DNA of 64,000 bases from Nocardia brevicatena NBRC 12119 (GTDB lineage Bacteria; Actinomycetota; Actinomycetes; Mycobacteriales; Mycobacteriaceae): positions 62,001 to 126,000 of the forward strand of contig NZ_BAFU01000072.1 of assembly GCF_000308495.1 (NCBI RefSeq). The letters are read 5' to 3'. Below are positions 29,310-39,368 of the stretch, in pieces. Both the position numbers and the translations under genes were made by a program. Below the pieces are notes generated by a model. That model saw only the letters and a program-made list of their open reading frames with translations, was not told where the DNA came from and made no database searches. How positions within the stretch are numbered: position 1 is the first letter of the stretch; each line of letters starts with the position of its first letter.

Positions 29310-29880
29310 ACATTTCACCTGCCCTCGCCACTTGTGTTTTCAGTTTCGCGAGCGCCCTGTGCTGGGCAACCCGTACCGCCCCCGCCGTACTGCCCACGGC
29401 GAGCGCGGTTTCTTCCGCCGACATACCCACAACCAAGCGCAGGACCAGGATCTCCCGGTGCTTCTCCGGAAGCGTGGCGAGCAGACGGTTCATCTGCCGG
29501 CTCGTCTCCGATTCGAGAGCTCGCTGCTCCGGCCCCTGGTCGGTGGATATGACATCTGGTACTTCGGCCATCGCCTCCGCCTTGTTACGCGAGGCATTGC
29601 GATGGGCGTCGGCAACCTTGTGCGAAGCAATTCCGTAAACGAAAGCCATGAACGGTCTGCCCTGGTCCTGATACCTGGGCAGAGCTGTCATGACTGCCAG
29701 ACAGACCTCCTGCGCAACATCGTCCGCGGAGAGTTGACCACGCTCCGCGGAACCGATCCGCGCTCGGCAATAACGCACCACCATCGGGCGGATCATCTCC
29801 AGTACCTGAGCTAGAGCAGATCTGTCGCCCTGCGCAGCGGCAGCGACGGCGAGGTCCAACTCTTCGCCCGTGTGCGTCAT
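29302..29880 (-). CDS. sigD: RNA polymerase sigma factor SigD
   Basis: 192 residues from ATG 29880. Sigma region 2 at about 25-95 (RPMVVRYCRARIG ... SADDVAQEVCLAVMTALPRY ... FMAFVYGIASHKVADAHR). Region 4 at about 130-185 (LLATLPEKHREILVLRLVVGMSAEETALAVGSTAGAVRVAQHRALAKLK). It overlaps rsdA, its anti-sigma partner, so the pair is co-translated. In M. tuberculosis SigD is linked to starvation and stationary phase adaptation. Confidence 0.93.
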   Translation of the reverse strand: MTHTGEELDLAVAAAAQGDRSALAQVLEMIRPMVVRYCRARIGSAERGQLSADDVAQEVCLAVMTALPRYQDQGRPFMAFVYGIASHKVADAHRNASRNKAEAMAEVPDVISTDQGPEQRALESETSRQMNRLLATLPEKHREILVLRLVVGMSAEETALAVGSTAGAVRVAQHRALAKLKTQVARAGEMYG

Positions 29881-30001
29881 CGTCAGCGGAATTCCTGGCG
29901 TTACAAGTGGCACGGCCGGTTTCGACCCATGCTTCCGCCGGCCGGCGGAACGGTTCAACAATAGCGATACCGGTTCGGGAACCGGATCAGCCGGGGGACA
30001 C

Positions 30002-30895
30002 TCACGGCGTTGCCATCGGACGGAACCGACCGCCACGTCGAGCGATGACGGCGGCGCATACGGCCGCCTCCTGATCGGCCGGCGTATCCGAGGGCCTGTT
30101 CCCCTCGGCGGGAAGACCGGTCCGCAGCATGGCGGACGCCCAGCACAGCGGCAGAAGGCCGTTGTCCCGACACTGCTGTGCGACCGTCTCGGCGAGCACC
30201 CGGGCTCGTGTCGTATCACCGACCGCGGCGGTGGACGCGGCGACCAGCAGCCGGGATTTCACCTCATGTCGCAGTGACGGAGAGCGTTCGGCGAGTCCGA
30301 GCGCCGCCTCGGCCTCGCCGAGCGCCTGCGCCGCCTGTCCGGACGCGAGAGCGGTTTCGGCCCGGACCCACCCCAAGCGCACCAGCGGCCGCCACCGCGT
30401 CGCCGCCGAATTCCGCTCCAGCAGCGTGGCACAGCGGTCCAGCAGCCGAGTGGCGAGTTCGAGCCGCCCGGTGCCGAGCGCGTCCGCGGCCAGACCTGTC
30501 AGGGCGTCGGCGGCGGCCTCGAGGGCATCCGGCCCGGACGTGTCCCGGCTCTGTCGTGGACGGGCCCGCGACAGCAGCGGCAGAATCAGCGCGGCGGCGC
30601 GACCGTCATGGCGGGCGGCGCGAGCATGCCAACCGAGCTGACGCAGTAGCGACCCCTCGGTGGCGGCGCCCACGGCGAGCAGCACCGGGTCGGTCGTACC
30701 GATCCGAAGCTCGGATAGTTCGGCCCGCGCGGCGGCGTAGCGGCCCTGACCCCCGAGAACGACGGCTCGCCACCAGGTTCCGAGCGCGTTTTCCGCTGCC
30801 GGCAACTCGGCAGCGGACCGATCGGGTCGGGCGCCGAATGCCGCGTCGGCGAGTAGGGCGGAGCGGGTCTCGGAGCGGGGAACAGGCACGAACAC
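30002..30895 (-). CDS. Helical-repeat hypothetical protein upstream of sigD (Rv3415c-like)
   Basis: 297 residues from GTG 30895. Almost entirely alpha-helical and rich in Ala, Leu and Arg. Repeated ~35-residue units (GLAADALGTGRLELATRLLDRCATLL; ETALASGQAAQALGEAEAALGLAERS) suggest a TPR-like solenoid for protein binding. No enzyme motif or membrane segment. The position between sigD and whiB3 agrees with Rv3415c of M. tuberculosis, of unknown function. Confidence 0.78.
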   Translation of the reverse strand: MFVPVPRSETRSALLADAAFGARPDRSAAELPAAENALGTWWRAVVLGGQGRYAAARAELSELRIGTTDPVLLAVGAATEGSLLRQLGWHARAARHDGRAAALILPLLSRARPRQSRDTSGPDALEAAADALTGLAADALGTGRLELATRLLDRCATLLERNSAATRWRPLVRLGWVRAETALASGQAAQALGEAEAALGLAERSPSLRHEVKSRLLVAASTAAVGDTTRARVLAETVAQQCRDNGLLPLCWASAMLRTGLPAEGNRPSDTPADQEAAVCAAVIARRGGRFRPMATP

Positions 30896-31538
30896 CGCCG
30901 CACTCTATCCCGCACACCGTCCAACCGTAACGGCAGCGAGGGGCTTCACCGGCCGAACCACTGTGACAGCAATCACTCAGCATTCACTCGTTACGACATG
31001 TTTCCACCAGGTAAATCCAGAGCCGGCAAACCGTGCGTATGCGCGCATGGAATTCGTATGCGTTTCTCACAATTAACCCGACCGACGCGATTAGGTCATC
31101 GTGATGGTGCCGAGATGGAAGTGTTCATCCTCGTTCGGTCAATGAGTCGAACGCAACCGCGCGCCACTTCCCTACCTCGAAGCCGGAAAAGATGCCTACC
31201 TGCGATGATGCCGGAACAGCAGGAACCACACCCGATCCGCCCCCGGCCAGTCGAGCAGTATCCCCGGAGGATTAGCGAAAGTAAACAGCCTCCAGGTCAA
31301 ATTCCACGGCCAAAACACTCCCAAAATCGGATGCACCGAACTATTGACGGAATTTCGCCGCTAGCCCTAACGTAACTCCACGCCACAGACGGTGCAGCGC
31401 GAAATCGCAGCGACCATCGACGGCGGGCCTACCGGCACCGCCGACCGTGGTGCCGGCGCTCGGACGATCGCCGAGCGCCGGCGACCGTTACCGATCACTC
31501 GCTCGACAATGCCGACGAGCTCGCGTCACGAGGAGTTC
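30896..31538. other. Long intergenic region upstream of whiB3
   Basis: About 640 bp between divergent genes, with lower GC than its surroundings. An open frame at 30998-31375 has no ribosome binding site or family resemblance and I do not call it. The length suggests extensive regulation of the redox regulator WhiB3. I could not name a binding site with confidence. Confidence 0.5.
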
Positions 31539-31838
31539 ATGCCCATGCCCATGCCCACCCACCTCCCCGGACCGAACGCCGACGTCTGGGACTGGCAGAT
31601 GCGCGGTGCCTGCCGTGGTGTGGACTCGGCGGTGTTCTTCCATCCCGACGGCGAACGCGGTCGCGCCCGTACCGCACGGGAGCTGCGCGCCAAGGAGATC
31701 TGCCGTACCTGCCCCGTACTCATCCAATGCCGTGCGCACGCGTTGAAGGTCAGCGAACCCTACGGCATCTGGGGCGGTATGTCGGAGACCGAGCGGGAGA
31801 TGCACGCCCGCCGCAACCGGCGCCGCGTGACGGTATAG
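31539..31838 (+). CDS. whiB3: WhiB3-type redox-sensing transcription factor
   Basis: 99 residues from ATG 31539. ATG 31545 is equally possible because AGGAG is at 31531-31535. Four iron-sulfur cysteines: C25 (RGACRG), C55, C58 and C64 (ICRTCPVLIQC). The beta-turn GIWGG is at 76-80, then a basic tail (HARRNRRRVTV) for DNA binding. LPGPNADVWDWQ and FFHPDGERGRARTARE match WhiB3. The 4Fe-4S protein binds SigA region 4 and responds to O2, NO and redox state; the GroES-side neighbourhood is also as in mycobacteria. Confidence 0.93.
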   Translation: MPMPMPTHLPGPNADVWDWQMRGACRGVDSAVFFHPDGERGRARTARELRAKEICRTCPVLIQCRAHALKVSEPYGIWGGMSETEREMHARRNRRRVTV

Positions 31839-32146
31839 CCCCGAGGCAACCCGTACGCCCGGTTCAGCGATCCGCCGTATCGAATCGCTCGGCACCGATC
31901 CGACCCCATCCGTAAACCACGGTGCGCCGAATTCCTAGCGCAGCAACCTCCGGCCACATCGGAGAAAAGGACCCCGGTCGAGCCTCGTACCTGCCGACAC
32001 GCCCGACCTGAGACCGCGTGCGTCAGGGCTTCGGTCACCACCGAATCCGCCTGTCGAGCGGCGTCGTGCGCTGTCGCGGACACCCTTGTGGGGGAAGGTC
32101 ATAGCGAAGCGTTATGGTAGTGATTGATGACACAGAATGGAGCGTT
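31839..32146. other. Intergenic region upstream of the ECF sigma gene
   Basis: No gene recognised. The last ~50 bp (32095-32146) are AT-richer and hold TATGGT at 32113-32118, which could be a -10 for the sigma gene. No clear autoregulatory ECF promoter pair was found. Confidence 0.4.
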
Positions 32147-32785
32147 GTGACAACGCGGCCGCCGGCCGCAGAGGGCGACTCGTTCCGTGGGGAAGCCCTT
32201 CCACCGGAGGTGGAATCTGCGGTATCGGCACGCGCAGCCGAAAGTATCGAGCTCGCAGCTCTTCTCCAGCGCTGCGGCCAGTCGGATCAGAAAGCCTTTG
32301 CCGAGTTGTACGACCGGACATGCGCCCGCGTCTTCGGTCTGGTGTTGCGGATCCTGCACGACCCGGGGTACGCGGAGGAGACCACCCAGGAGGTCTATCT
32401 CCAGGTCTGGCGGACCGCGGCGACTTTCGATCCGGGGAAGGGATCCGCCGTGACCTGGCTGATGACGCTGGCGCACCGCCGCGCTGTCGACCGGGTCCGC
32501 GCCGAACAAGCCCATACCCAGCGCGAGGTCGCCTACGGGATACGGGTACTCGGCAACGATTTCGACGAGGTCACCGAGGAGGTGGAACGTAAATTCGAAC
32601 AACGGGCCGTGCTGGAAGGTCTTGCCTCGTTGACCGCGACCCAGCGCGAGGCCATATCGCTCGCCTACTACGGCGGACGGACCTACTCGGAGGTGGCCCT
32701 TCATCTCGATGTGGGCCTGCCCACCGTGAAATCCCGCATTCGGGACGGACTGACACGACTGAAGAAAAGTTTGGGGGTGACGTGA
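32147..32785 (+). CDS. ECF sigma factor, SigK/ECF19-like
   Basis: 212 residues from GTG 32147 (TGGAG just upstream). An in-frame ATG at 32114 would add 11 residues. Region 2: AFAELYDRTCARVFGLVLRILHDPGYAEETTQEVYLQVWRTAATFDPGKGSAVTWLMTLAHRRAVDRVR. Region 4: LTATQREAISLAYYGGRTYSEVALHLDVGLPTVKSRIRDGLTRLKKSLG. This is the SigK type, normally held by a membrane RskA. Here the stop is followed after 1 nt by a short RskA-N-like gene. Confidence 0.9.
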   Translation: MTTRPPAAEGDSFRGEALPPEVESAVSARAAESIELAALLQRCGQSDQKAFAELYDRTCARVFGLVLRILHDPGYAEETTQEVYLQVWRTAATFDPGKGSAVTWLMTLAHRRAVDRVRAEQAHTQREVAYGIRVLGNDFDEVTEEVERKFEQRAVLEGLASLTATQREAISLAYYGGRTYSEVALHLDVGLPTVKSRIRDGLTRLKKSLGVT

Positions 32786-32786
32786 G

Positions 32787-33038
32787 ATGCACCTGAGCCG
32801 GATCGATCTCGCGCACGCCGTCGCGCTCGGATCGATCGACGACGAAGACCTACCTGTGGTACAGCAACTGCTCGACAGCGACGACCCCGTCGAGCGCACG
32901 GAATTCCTCATGCTCATCCAGCAGACCAGGGAAGCCCTCGCCGACCTGGCCGCCGCCACTGCCGTCGCGCCGCCCGCCAGGCTGCGCGACCGGCTGCTGG
33001 AGGCGATCTCGGCCGAACAGCCGCCCGTCGCTTCCTGA
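32787..33038 (+). CDS. Short soluble RskA N-terminal-domain-like protein (putative anti-sigma factor)
   Basis: 83 residues from ATG 32787, 1 nt after the sigma gene stop. LAHAVALGSIDDEDLPVVQQLLDSDDP and FLMLIQQTREALADLAAATAVAPPARLRDRLLEAI follow the layout of the RskA_N anti-sigma domain (AxPYALNAVSxDE..., AVRETMAxxxAATxxEPPAHLRxxIL). RskA continues into a transmembrane helix and an outer domain, but this protein stops after the domain, and downstream DNA shows no membrane segment in another frame. It is probably a cytoplasmic anti-sigma factor, or a shortened RskA that has lost membrane control. Confidence 0.75.
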   Translation: MHLSRIDLAHAVALGSIDDEDLPVVQQLLDSDDPVERTEFLMLIQQTREALADLAAATAVAPPARLRDRLLEAISAEQPPVAS

Positions 33039-33084
33039 TCCGTCTCGGGCACCCGCCCCACGTTCCCGGCGTTCCGACCGGCGA

Positions 33085-33110
33085 ACGGCCCCCTTACCCG
33101 AACGGGCCGT
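33085..33110 (+). terminator. Weak terminator candidate between the anti-sigma gene and groEL1
   Basis: A 7-bp stem ACGGCCC / GGGCCGT with a 12-nt loop between convergent genes. No T tract. Confidence 0.3.
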
Positions 33111-33170
33111 CCACGTCCGCCGGGGACATGAACGGCCCGTCGGCCTTCGACCTCTCGATCGAATTCTCGA

Positions 33171-34793
<1,623 letters not shown>

Positions 34794-34796
34794 CTA

Positions 34797-34916
34797 ATGG
34801 CGCCGCCTCCGGCGGCGCGGTCGGGGCCGCCCTCGTGTCCCGGGTCTTTCCACCCTCCACGAATCCGCTGACGCGAATTCGCTCCGGTCAGTCCAGACCC
34901 GGGACGCGGCCCCGAC
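34797..34916 (-). repeat. Family A structured repeat, copy A1
   Basis: 120 bp. Begins ATGGCGCCGCCTCCGGCGGCGC (a small hairpin); orientation is given as the groE transcript runs. The arms GTCGGGGCCG and GTCCCGGGTCT are complementary to AGACCCGGGAC and CGGCCCCGAC at the other end. The middle contains a CGAATCCGCTGACGCGAATTCG segment. Copy A2 follows after 7 nt. It lies in the groES-groEL1 intergenic region. Confidence 0.92.
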
Positions 34917-34923
34917 GTGTTCG

Positions 34924-35043
34924 ATGGCGCCGCCTTCGGCGGCGCGGTCGGGGCCGCCCTCGTGTCCCGGGTCTTCCCTCCCTCCACGAATCCGCTGACG
35001 CGAATTCGCTCCGGTCAGTCCAGACCCGGGACGCGGCCCCGAC
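34924..35043 (-). repeat. Family A structured repeat, copy A2
   Basis: A second 120-bp copy, nearly identical to A1 and in the same orientation. Differences are confined to the small hairpin loop and a few bases before CCTCCACGAATCC. The two copies probably arose by tandem duplication. Confidence 0.92.
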
Positions 35044-35075
35044 CGTGCTGTCCAGTTGCGCTCGGTACAACGCAC

Positions 35076-35108
35076 TCCGCCCCGGCACTGAGTCGGCACC
35101 GGGGCGGA
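35076..35108 (-). terminator. Hairpin just downstream of groES
   Basis: A perfect 10-bp stem TCCGCCCCGG / CCGGGGCGGA with a 13-nt loop, starting 20 nt beyond the groES stop in the direction of transcription. It has no clear T tract, as is common in high-GC actinobacteria. It could partly terminate the groES transcript before groEL1. Confidence 0.6.
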
Positions 35109-35127
35109 ACGCATGCGCGGCGATGGG

Positions 35128-35430
35128 TTACTTGCCGACGACAGCCAGCACGTCGCGCGCGGACAGGATCAGGTATTCCTCACCCTGGTACTTGATCTCG
35201 GTACCGCCGTACTTGCTGTAGATGACGGTGTCGCCCTCCTGGACATCCAGCGGGATGCGCTTCTCGCCCTCGTCGTCCCAGCGGCCTGGACCGACGGCGA
35301 CAACGGTGCCCTCCTGCGGCTTCTCCTTGGCCGTGTCGGGGATGACCAGGCCGGAGGCGGTCGTCGTCTCGGCCTCGTTGGCCTGGACGAGGATCTTGTC
35401 CTCGAGCGGCTTGATGTTCACGCTCGCCAC
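35128..35430 (-). CDS. groES: Co-chaperonin GroES
   Basis: 100 residues from GTG 35430 with GGAGGG upstream ([47 protein letters not shown]). The mobile loop [11 protein letters not shown], which docks on GroEL, is intact. The CIRCE operator lies about 160 bp upstream, so control by HrcA is expected. groEL1 follows at a distance. Confidence 0.97.
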   Translation of the reverse strand: MASVNIKPLEDKILVQANEAETTTASGLVIPDTAKEKPQEGTVVAVGPGRWDDEGEKRIPLDVQEGDTVIYSKYGGTEIKYQGEEYLILSARDVLAVVGK

Positions 35431-35589
35431 GTTGAGCCCTCCACTTTCAGGGGATAACGGTCGTCCGGAACTGTTGTCCCGGACCATCGATTCGGTCACG
35501 ATGCTGACCCTGCGCAAAGCCCCGTCGTCGCGGGTGCCGGGACCGCCTGCTCAGTGTCAAGCTTGGCACCGGGCAACAATTGGTGCCGA

Positions 35590-35616
35590 CTAGCACTCTA
35601 TACGCGAGAGTGCCAG
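35590..35616 (-). promoter_or_regulatory. CIRCE operator (HrcA binding site) of groES-groEL1
   Basis: CTAGCACTC-N9-GAGTGCCAG. The CIRCE consensus is TTAGCACTC-N9-GAGTGCTAA; the seven inner bases of the first arm and six of the second match. On the minus strand TATAGA (inside the spacer and arm) has TTGAGC about 15-16 nt upstream, so the groES promoter -10 probably overlaps the operator and HrcA would block it. Confidence 0.88.
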
Positions 35617-35937
35617 CGCTCAAGGCCGGTAGGTGCCAAAGTCGGTGGTTTCGCCGCACCCAGAGGCGGTTGCCGGAGCCGGACCGCCTCCTGGCAGAAT
35701 TCACGGACCGACCGGTCTCGACCCTGGGGAGACTCAGGGCTTCCCAACGGTTCCCGAAGTCTGTAACGTTCGCATAACGGTTCGAGACGATATTGTTCGA
35801 AACAGCCTGGACGTCAAACGGCCACCGGAACGACCGTCGGTAACGAACAGTACGGACCGGTGTCACCCAGCCGCCCGATACAGCTGCATACCGGTACCGC
35901 GGGCAGCGCCCATTCCACTCGAAGGGAGGTGAATATA

Positions 35938-37374
35938 TTGCGAAAATCACTCGGCATCTCCGCCGGGAACGAGGTCGTGTGCTCGGCACTGGTCACCACC
36001 GCGCCGAACGGTGCACAGACCTTCGACTATCGGGTCGTCTCCGCGGATGCGCATTCCGATCTCGGCGATCTCGTCGCCTCCTCGATCGAGCTGATGACCA
36101 CCCAACTGCCCACCACGCAGTACGAGTCGTCCCTCGAGATCGACAGCCCACCCCCCGGCGTCACGGTGGCCTACCGCAACCAGGAACAGGCGCAGGCGAT
36201 CCGGCTGGCCGTCGGCAAACGCCACAACCCCCATTTGGTTTCGGAAACCACCGCCGCCCTGACCTATCTGCGCAGCACCGGCCTGGTCGACCGCTACGAC
36301 ACCATCGCCCTGGTGGACCTGGGCGCCTCCGGATGCAGTGTCAGCGTCGCGGACGGGGCCGACGGTGAGATCCTGCACACCGCCCGCACCACCACCGTGA
36401 GCGGCCGCGCCATCGACGATCTGATCTACCGTCATCTGGTCGACCAGCACTATGCCCGGCGCGGCACCCGCCCCAACCGGAGCACGCTGATCAACCGGTC
36501 CCGCGCCGCCAAGGAACATCTGTCCATCGCGCCGGCCGTCACCATCGACCACGTCGCGGGACGCCCTCTCAAACTGACCCGTACCGACTTCGAGGAACTG
36601 ATCACCGGTCTGCTGCGCGATCTGACCGCGTTCACCGCGCTGTCGTTCCGCCGCGGAGACCGCGCGCCCGAAGCGGTGGCCGTGATCGGTGGGGGCGCGC
36701 ACATCCCGTCGGTGCTCACCGCACTCGAACGCGGATTCGACATCCCCGTGCTGACGCTGCCGGACCCCGACGCGGTGGTCGCCAAGGGTGCCGCGCTGAT
36801 CGCCGACGCCGCCCGCCCCTCGGTCCTGCCGCTGACCGCCCGCTCGTCCCAGCCGTCGAACACCCTGGCCAAGGTACTGGGCACCATGGCCGGGGCGGCC
36901 GTCGTGGTCGGCCTGGTCATCGGCTACGGCGTGAACACCATGACATCCGGCTCGGACGAGGAGATTTCGCCCGCGGGGACGACCAGCGGTGCCCGGCTCC
37001 CACCGTCGACGGCGCCGAGCACACCCACTTCTCCGGCGACCACCCCCACGGTCGAGCCGACCACGGCCCCACCACCCACGAAGACGATCGCACCAACCGT
37101 GACCTACCCGGCGCAGGATCCGACGAATATCGACTCCGACCCCTCGGCCACCGACCCCTCGACATCGACCGACCCCTCGACCGACACTCACGTCCAGCCG
37201 ACGCTGCGCCCCGACCCCAACCTGCCGCATATCCCGTTCCCGGAACTACTGAGCCCCGAGAGTTCCCCACCGCCCTCACCACGTCCCCCGAGCTCTCCCA
37301 CCAGCGACGAACAGAGCATCACACCCACTCGCACGGCCCAGCCGGTGCTACCGGGAGCCGGTTCGTCCAGCTGA
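35938..37374 (+). CDS. Membrane-anchored Hsp70-like ATPase-fold protein
   Basis: 478 residues from TTG 35938, supported by an excellent GGGAGGTG at 35923-35930 at 7-nt spacing. An alternative upstream start has no such site. Residues about 1-300 follow the Hsp70/actin nucleotide-binding fold: phosphate-2 loop IALVDLGASGCSVSV, AAKEHLS, and adenosine motif VAVIGGGAHIPSVLTALE; the N-terminal phosphate-1 loop is degenerate. A transmembrane helix at about 312-334 (GTMAGAAVVVGLVIGYGV) is followed by ~140 extracytoplasmic residues rich in Pro, Ser and Thr. There is no peptide-binding domain. Divergent from groES across the CIRCE region. Confidence 0.8.
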   Translation: MRKSLGISAGNEVVCSALVTTAPNGAQTFDYRVVSADAHSDLGDLVASSIELMTTQLPTTQYESSLEIDSPPPGVTVAYRNQEQAQAIRLAVGKRHNPHLVSETTAALTYLRSTGLVDRYDTIALVDLGASGCSVSVADGADGEILHTARTTTVSGRAIDDLIYRHLVDQHYARRGTRPNRSTLINRSRAAKEHLSIAPAVTIDHVAGRPLKLTRTDFEELITGLLRDLTAFTALSFRRGDRAPEAVAVIGGGAHIPSVLTALERGFDIPVLTLPDPDAVVAKGAALIADAARPSVLPLTARSSQPSNTLAKVLGTMAGAAVVVGLVIGYGVNTMTSGSDEEISPAGTTSGARLPPSTAPSTPTSPATTPTVEPTTAPPPTKTIAPTVTYPAQDPTNIDSDPSATDPSTSTDPSTDTHVQPTLRPDPNLPHIPFPELLSPESSPPPSPRPPSSPTSDEQSITPTRTAQPVLPGAGSSS

Positions 37375-37690
37375 GCACTCAGCCGCCGTAAACCCCGCTC
37401 TGTTACGGCAACCCGGCCCAGCCGACAGAAACCGGCCGTAGACCGAAGGCGGACGTGCTCACCCATCCGATCCCGGTGGTCAGCGCCTACCCTGCCCAGG
37501 TCCGGGGGTGATCAGAGCAAATTCGCGCCGGCGGATTCGCGGAGAGAGGCAAGACCAGGAGCACCAGGGCCCCGTCAACACCCTCAGATGGCGCAATCCA
37601 ACACAAACCACCCCCGGACCGCCCGCAGTGCCATCACGCAGCGGTGGCACGCAGAAAACGAAGATCCAAGCTCACCGGAACCACAAGGGG
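37375..37690. other. Intergenic region before the family B repeat
   Basis: About 315 bp between the Hsp70-like gene and the repeat. No gene recognised. 37500-37600 is A/C-rich with several CACC-type runs but shows no motif I can name. Confidence 0.4.
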
Positions 37691-37835
37691 TGGCGGCCCG
37701 TCTCGCGTGTCAGCGCCCGAAGCGCATGTGCCGAAGGCACGGGCCTCGGGCGCTGACACGCGAGACCCGCCAGGGCCGCAACCCCGCGCCGCCGAAGGCG
37801 GCGCAAGTGAACCCAGCGCCATCAAACACAGCTGA
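37691..37835 (+). repeat. Family B variable-stem structured repeat, copy B3
   Basis: Outer stem GCGGCCC (37693-37699) / GGGCCGC (37773-37779). Inner stem 37700-37720 / 37746-37766, 21 bp perfect, with a sequence unlike the B1 and B2 stems. Cap GTGCC-GAA-GGCAC (37728-37740). The 3' module is GCGCCGCC-GAA-GGCGGCGC, and the end reads CATCAAACACAGC. The TCA within that end is the stop codon of tsaD on the opposite strand. Confidence 0.88.
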
Positions 37836-38862
37836 CGGAGACCGGAAGGCCGGGATCCGATGCCACATCCAACGACGAGGGCTTCGCCCCGCCCGCGATC
37901 ACGTGTGCACCCAACGCGGCGATCATCACCCCGTTATCGGTACACAGCCGTGGTTTCGGTACCCGCAGGGTCAAACCCGCCGCCGCGCACCGTTCTTCGG
38001 CCAGCGACCGGATTCGGGAATTCGCGGTCGCCCCGCCGCCGAGTACCAGGGTGTCGACCCCGGCATCCCGCGCGGCGCGTACCGCTTTCATGGTGAGCAC
38101 ATCGGCCACCGCTTCCTGGAAGGAGGCCGCGATATCCGGTATCGGCAACTGGTCGGGGGTGATACCGGAACGTCGGACCGCCTCGACATGGCGGGCGACA
38201 GCGGTTTTCAGGCCGGAGAAGGAGAAGTCGTAGCGCGGATCGCGCGGACCGGTCATACCGCGGGGGAAGGCGATGGCGTTCGGATCGCCATCCGCCGCGG
38301 CCGCGTCCAGGGCGGGGCCGCCCGGGAAGCCGAGTCCGAGCAGCCGGGCAACCTTGTCGAACGCCTCACCCGCGGCGTCGTCGACGGTGCTGCCCAATTC
38401 CACGATCGGCTCGGCCAGATCCGTGACGTGCAGCAGGTGGGTGTGGCCGCCGGAGACCAGCAGTGCGACACACGGTGGCATGGGTCCGTGTTCGAGGGTG
38501 TCCACCGCGACATGGCCGCCGAGGTGGTTGAGCGCGTAGAACGGGATATCCCAGGCCGCGGCATAGGCCTTCGCGGCCGCGACCCCGACCAGCAGGGCAC
38601 CGGCCAGGCCGGGACCGATGGTCACCGCCAAGGCATCGGGCGCCACGATCCCGGCCGCCGACAGGGCACGGCGCATGGCGGGGACGAGCGCCTCCAGATG
38701 TGCGCGCGAGGCGATTTCGGGCACCACACCGCCGAAGCGGGCATGCTGGTCGACGCTGGAGGCGACTTCGTCGGCGAGCAGTTCGCAGGCGCCGTCGGGG
38801 TTCCGGCGCACGATACCGACTCCGGTCTCGTCGCAGGAACTCTCGATTCCCATGACGATCAC
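37822..38862 (-). CDS. tsaD: tRNA N6-adenosine threonylcarbamoyltransferase TsaD
   Basis: 346 residues from GTG 38862. With TsaB and TsaE it transfers the threonylcarbamoyl group to A37 of ANN-decoding tRNAs. ASKHA fold: [15 protein letters not shown] at the start, metal-binding His in [38 protein letters not shown] and [13 protein letters not shown] near the end. The start overlaps the rimI stop by 4 nt. The last residues (VSVSCV) are encoded within the end of repeat B3, suggesting the native C-terminus was altered. Confidence 0.96.
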   Translation of the reverse strand: MIVMGIESSCDETGVGIVRRNPDGACELLADEVASSVDQHARFGGVVPEIASRAHLEALVPAMRRALSAAGIVAPDALAVTIGPGLAGALLVGVAAAKAYAAAWDIPFYALNHLGGHVAVDTLEHGPMPPCVALLVSGGHTHLLHVTDLAEPIVELGSTVDDAAGEAFDKVARLLGLGFPGGPALDAAAADGDPNAIAFPRGMTGPRDPRYDFSFSGLKTAVARHVEAVRRSGITPDQLPIPDIAASFQEAVADVLTMKAVRAARDAGVDTLVLGGGATANSRIRSLAEERCAAAGLTLRVPKPRLCTDNGVMIAALGAHVIAGGAKPSSLDVASDPGLPVSVSCV

Positions 38863-39368
38863 GACAGCACCTCGTCCGTTTCGGGGGTCCCTTGCGCGGC
38901 GGGCGCCGCGGTCGCGGGCCGGCGCATCGTATAGGCGTCGGCGCCGCTGGGATGGTAGTAGTTCTTGCGCAGTCCGATGATGTGGAATCCGTGTTTGGTG
39001 TACAGCGCGATGGCGGGCTCGTTGTCGGTGCGAACCTCCAGGAACACCGGTCCGCCGCGCCGGTCGGCCGTGTCGAGCAACGCCTCGAGCAGCAGGGTTC
39101 CGACGCCGGCCCGGTGCCGGAGCGGATCGACACCGATGGTGTGCACCTCGGCCTCGGGGTGTGCGGTATCACCGAGCAAGGCGATTCCGGCGTAGCCGAT
39201 CAGGCCGCCCGTCTCGTCCCGGGCGGTGACATATCGGTTGTGCCCCGCCGCCAGCTCCGAGCGGAAGGCCGCCGCCTGCCACGGGTCGTCCGCCGCGAAC
39301 AGCAGATGTTCCAGTTCGACGCAGCGCGCGATATCGGTGGTCACCATGGGTTCGATCCTGATGCCCAT
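38859..39368 (-). CDS. rimI: Ribosomal protein alanine N-acetyltransferase-like GNAT (RimI)
   Basis: 169 residues from ATG 39368. A GNAT acetyltransferase with the acetyl-CoA loop in [20 protein letters not shown] and the C-terminal [38 protein letters not shown], typical of RimI. It acetylates protein N-termini. The ATG shares a base with the tsaB stop (TAATG), and tsaD follows with a 4-nt overlap, so tsaB-rimI-tsaD is one translational unit. Its ~20-residue C-terminal tail is low-complexity. Confidence 0.92.
   Translation of the reverse strand: MGIRIEPMVTTDIARCVELEHLLFAADDPWQAAAFRSELAAGHNRYVTARDETGGLIGYAGIALLGDTAHPEAEVHTIGVDPLRHRAGVGTLLLEALLDTADRRGGPVFLEVRTDNEPAIALYTKHGFHIIGLRKNYYHPSGADAYTMRRPATAAPAAQGTPETDEVLS

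Noticed and set aside
30998-31375. 125-codon frame upstream of whiB3
   Set aside because: No ribosome binding site, no similarity recognised, and composition resembles non-coding DNA; treated as part of the whiB3 regulatory region.
35760-35815. LexA/SOS box from several GTTCG/TTCGAA pieces near 35770-35805
   Set aside because: No copy fits TCGAAC-N4-GTTCGA with correct spacing and the gene context is not DNA repair.
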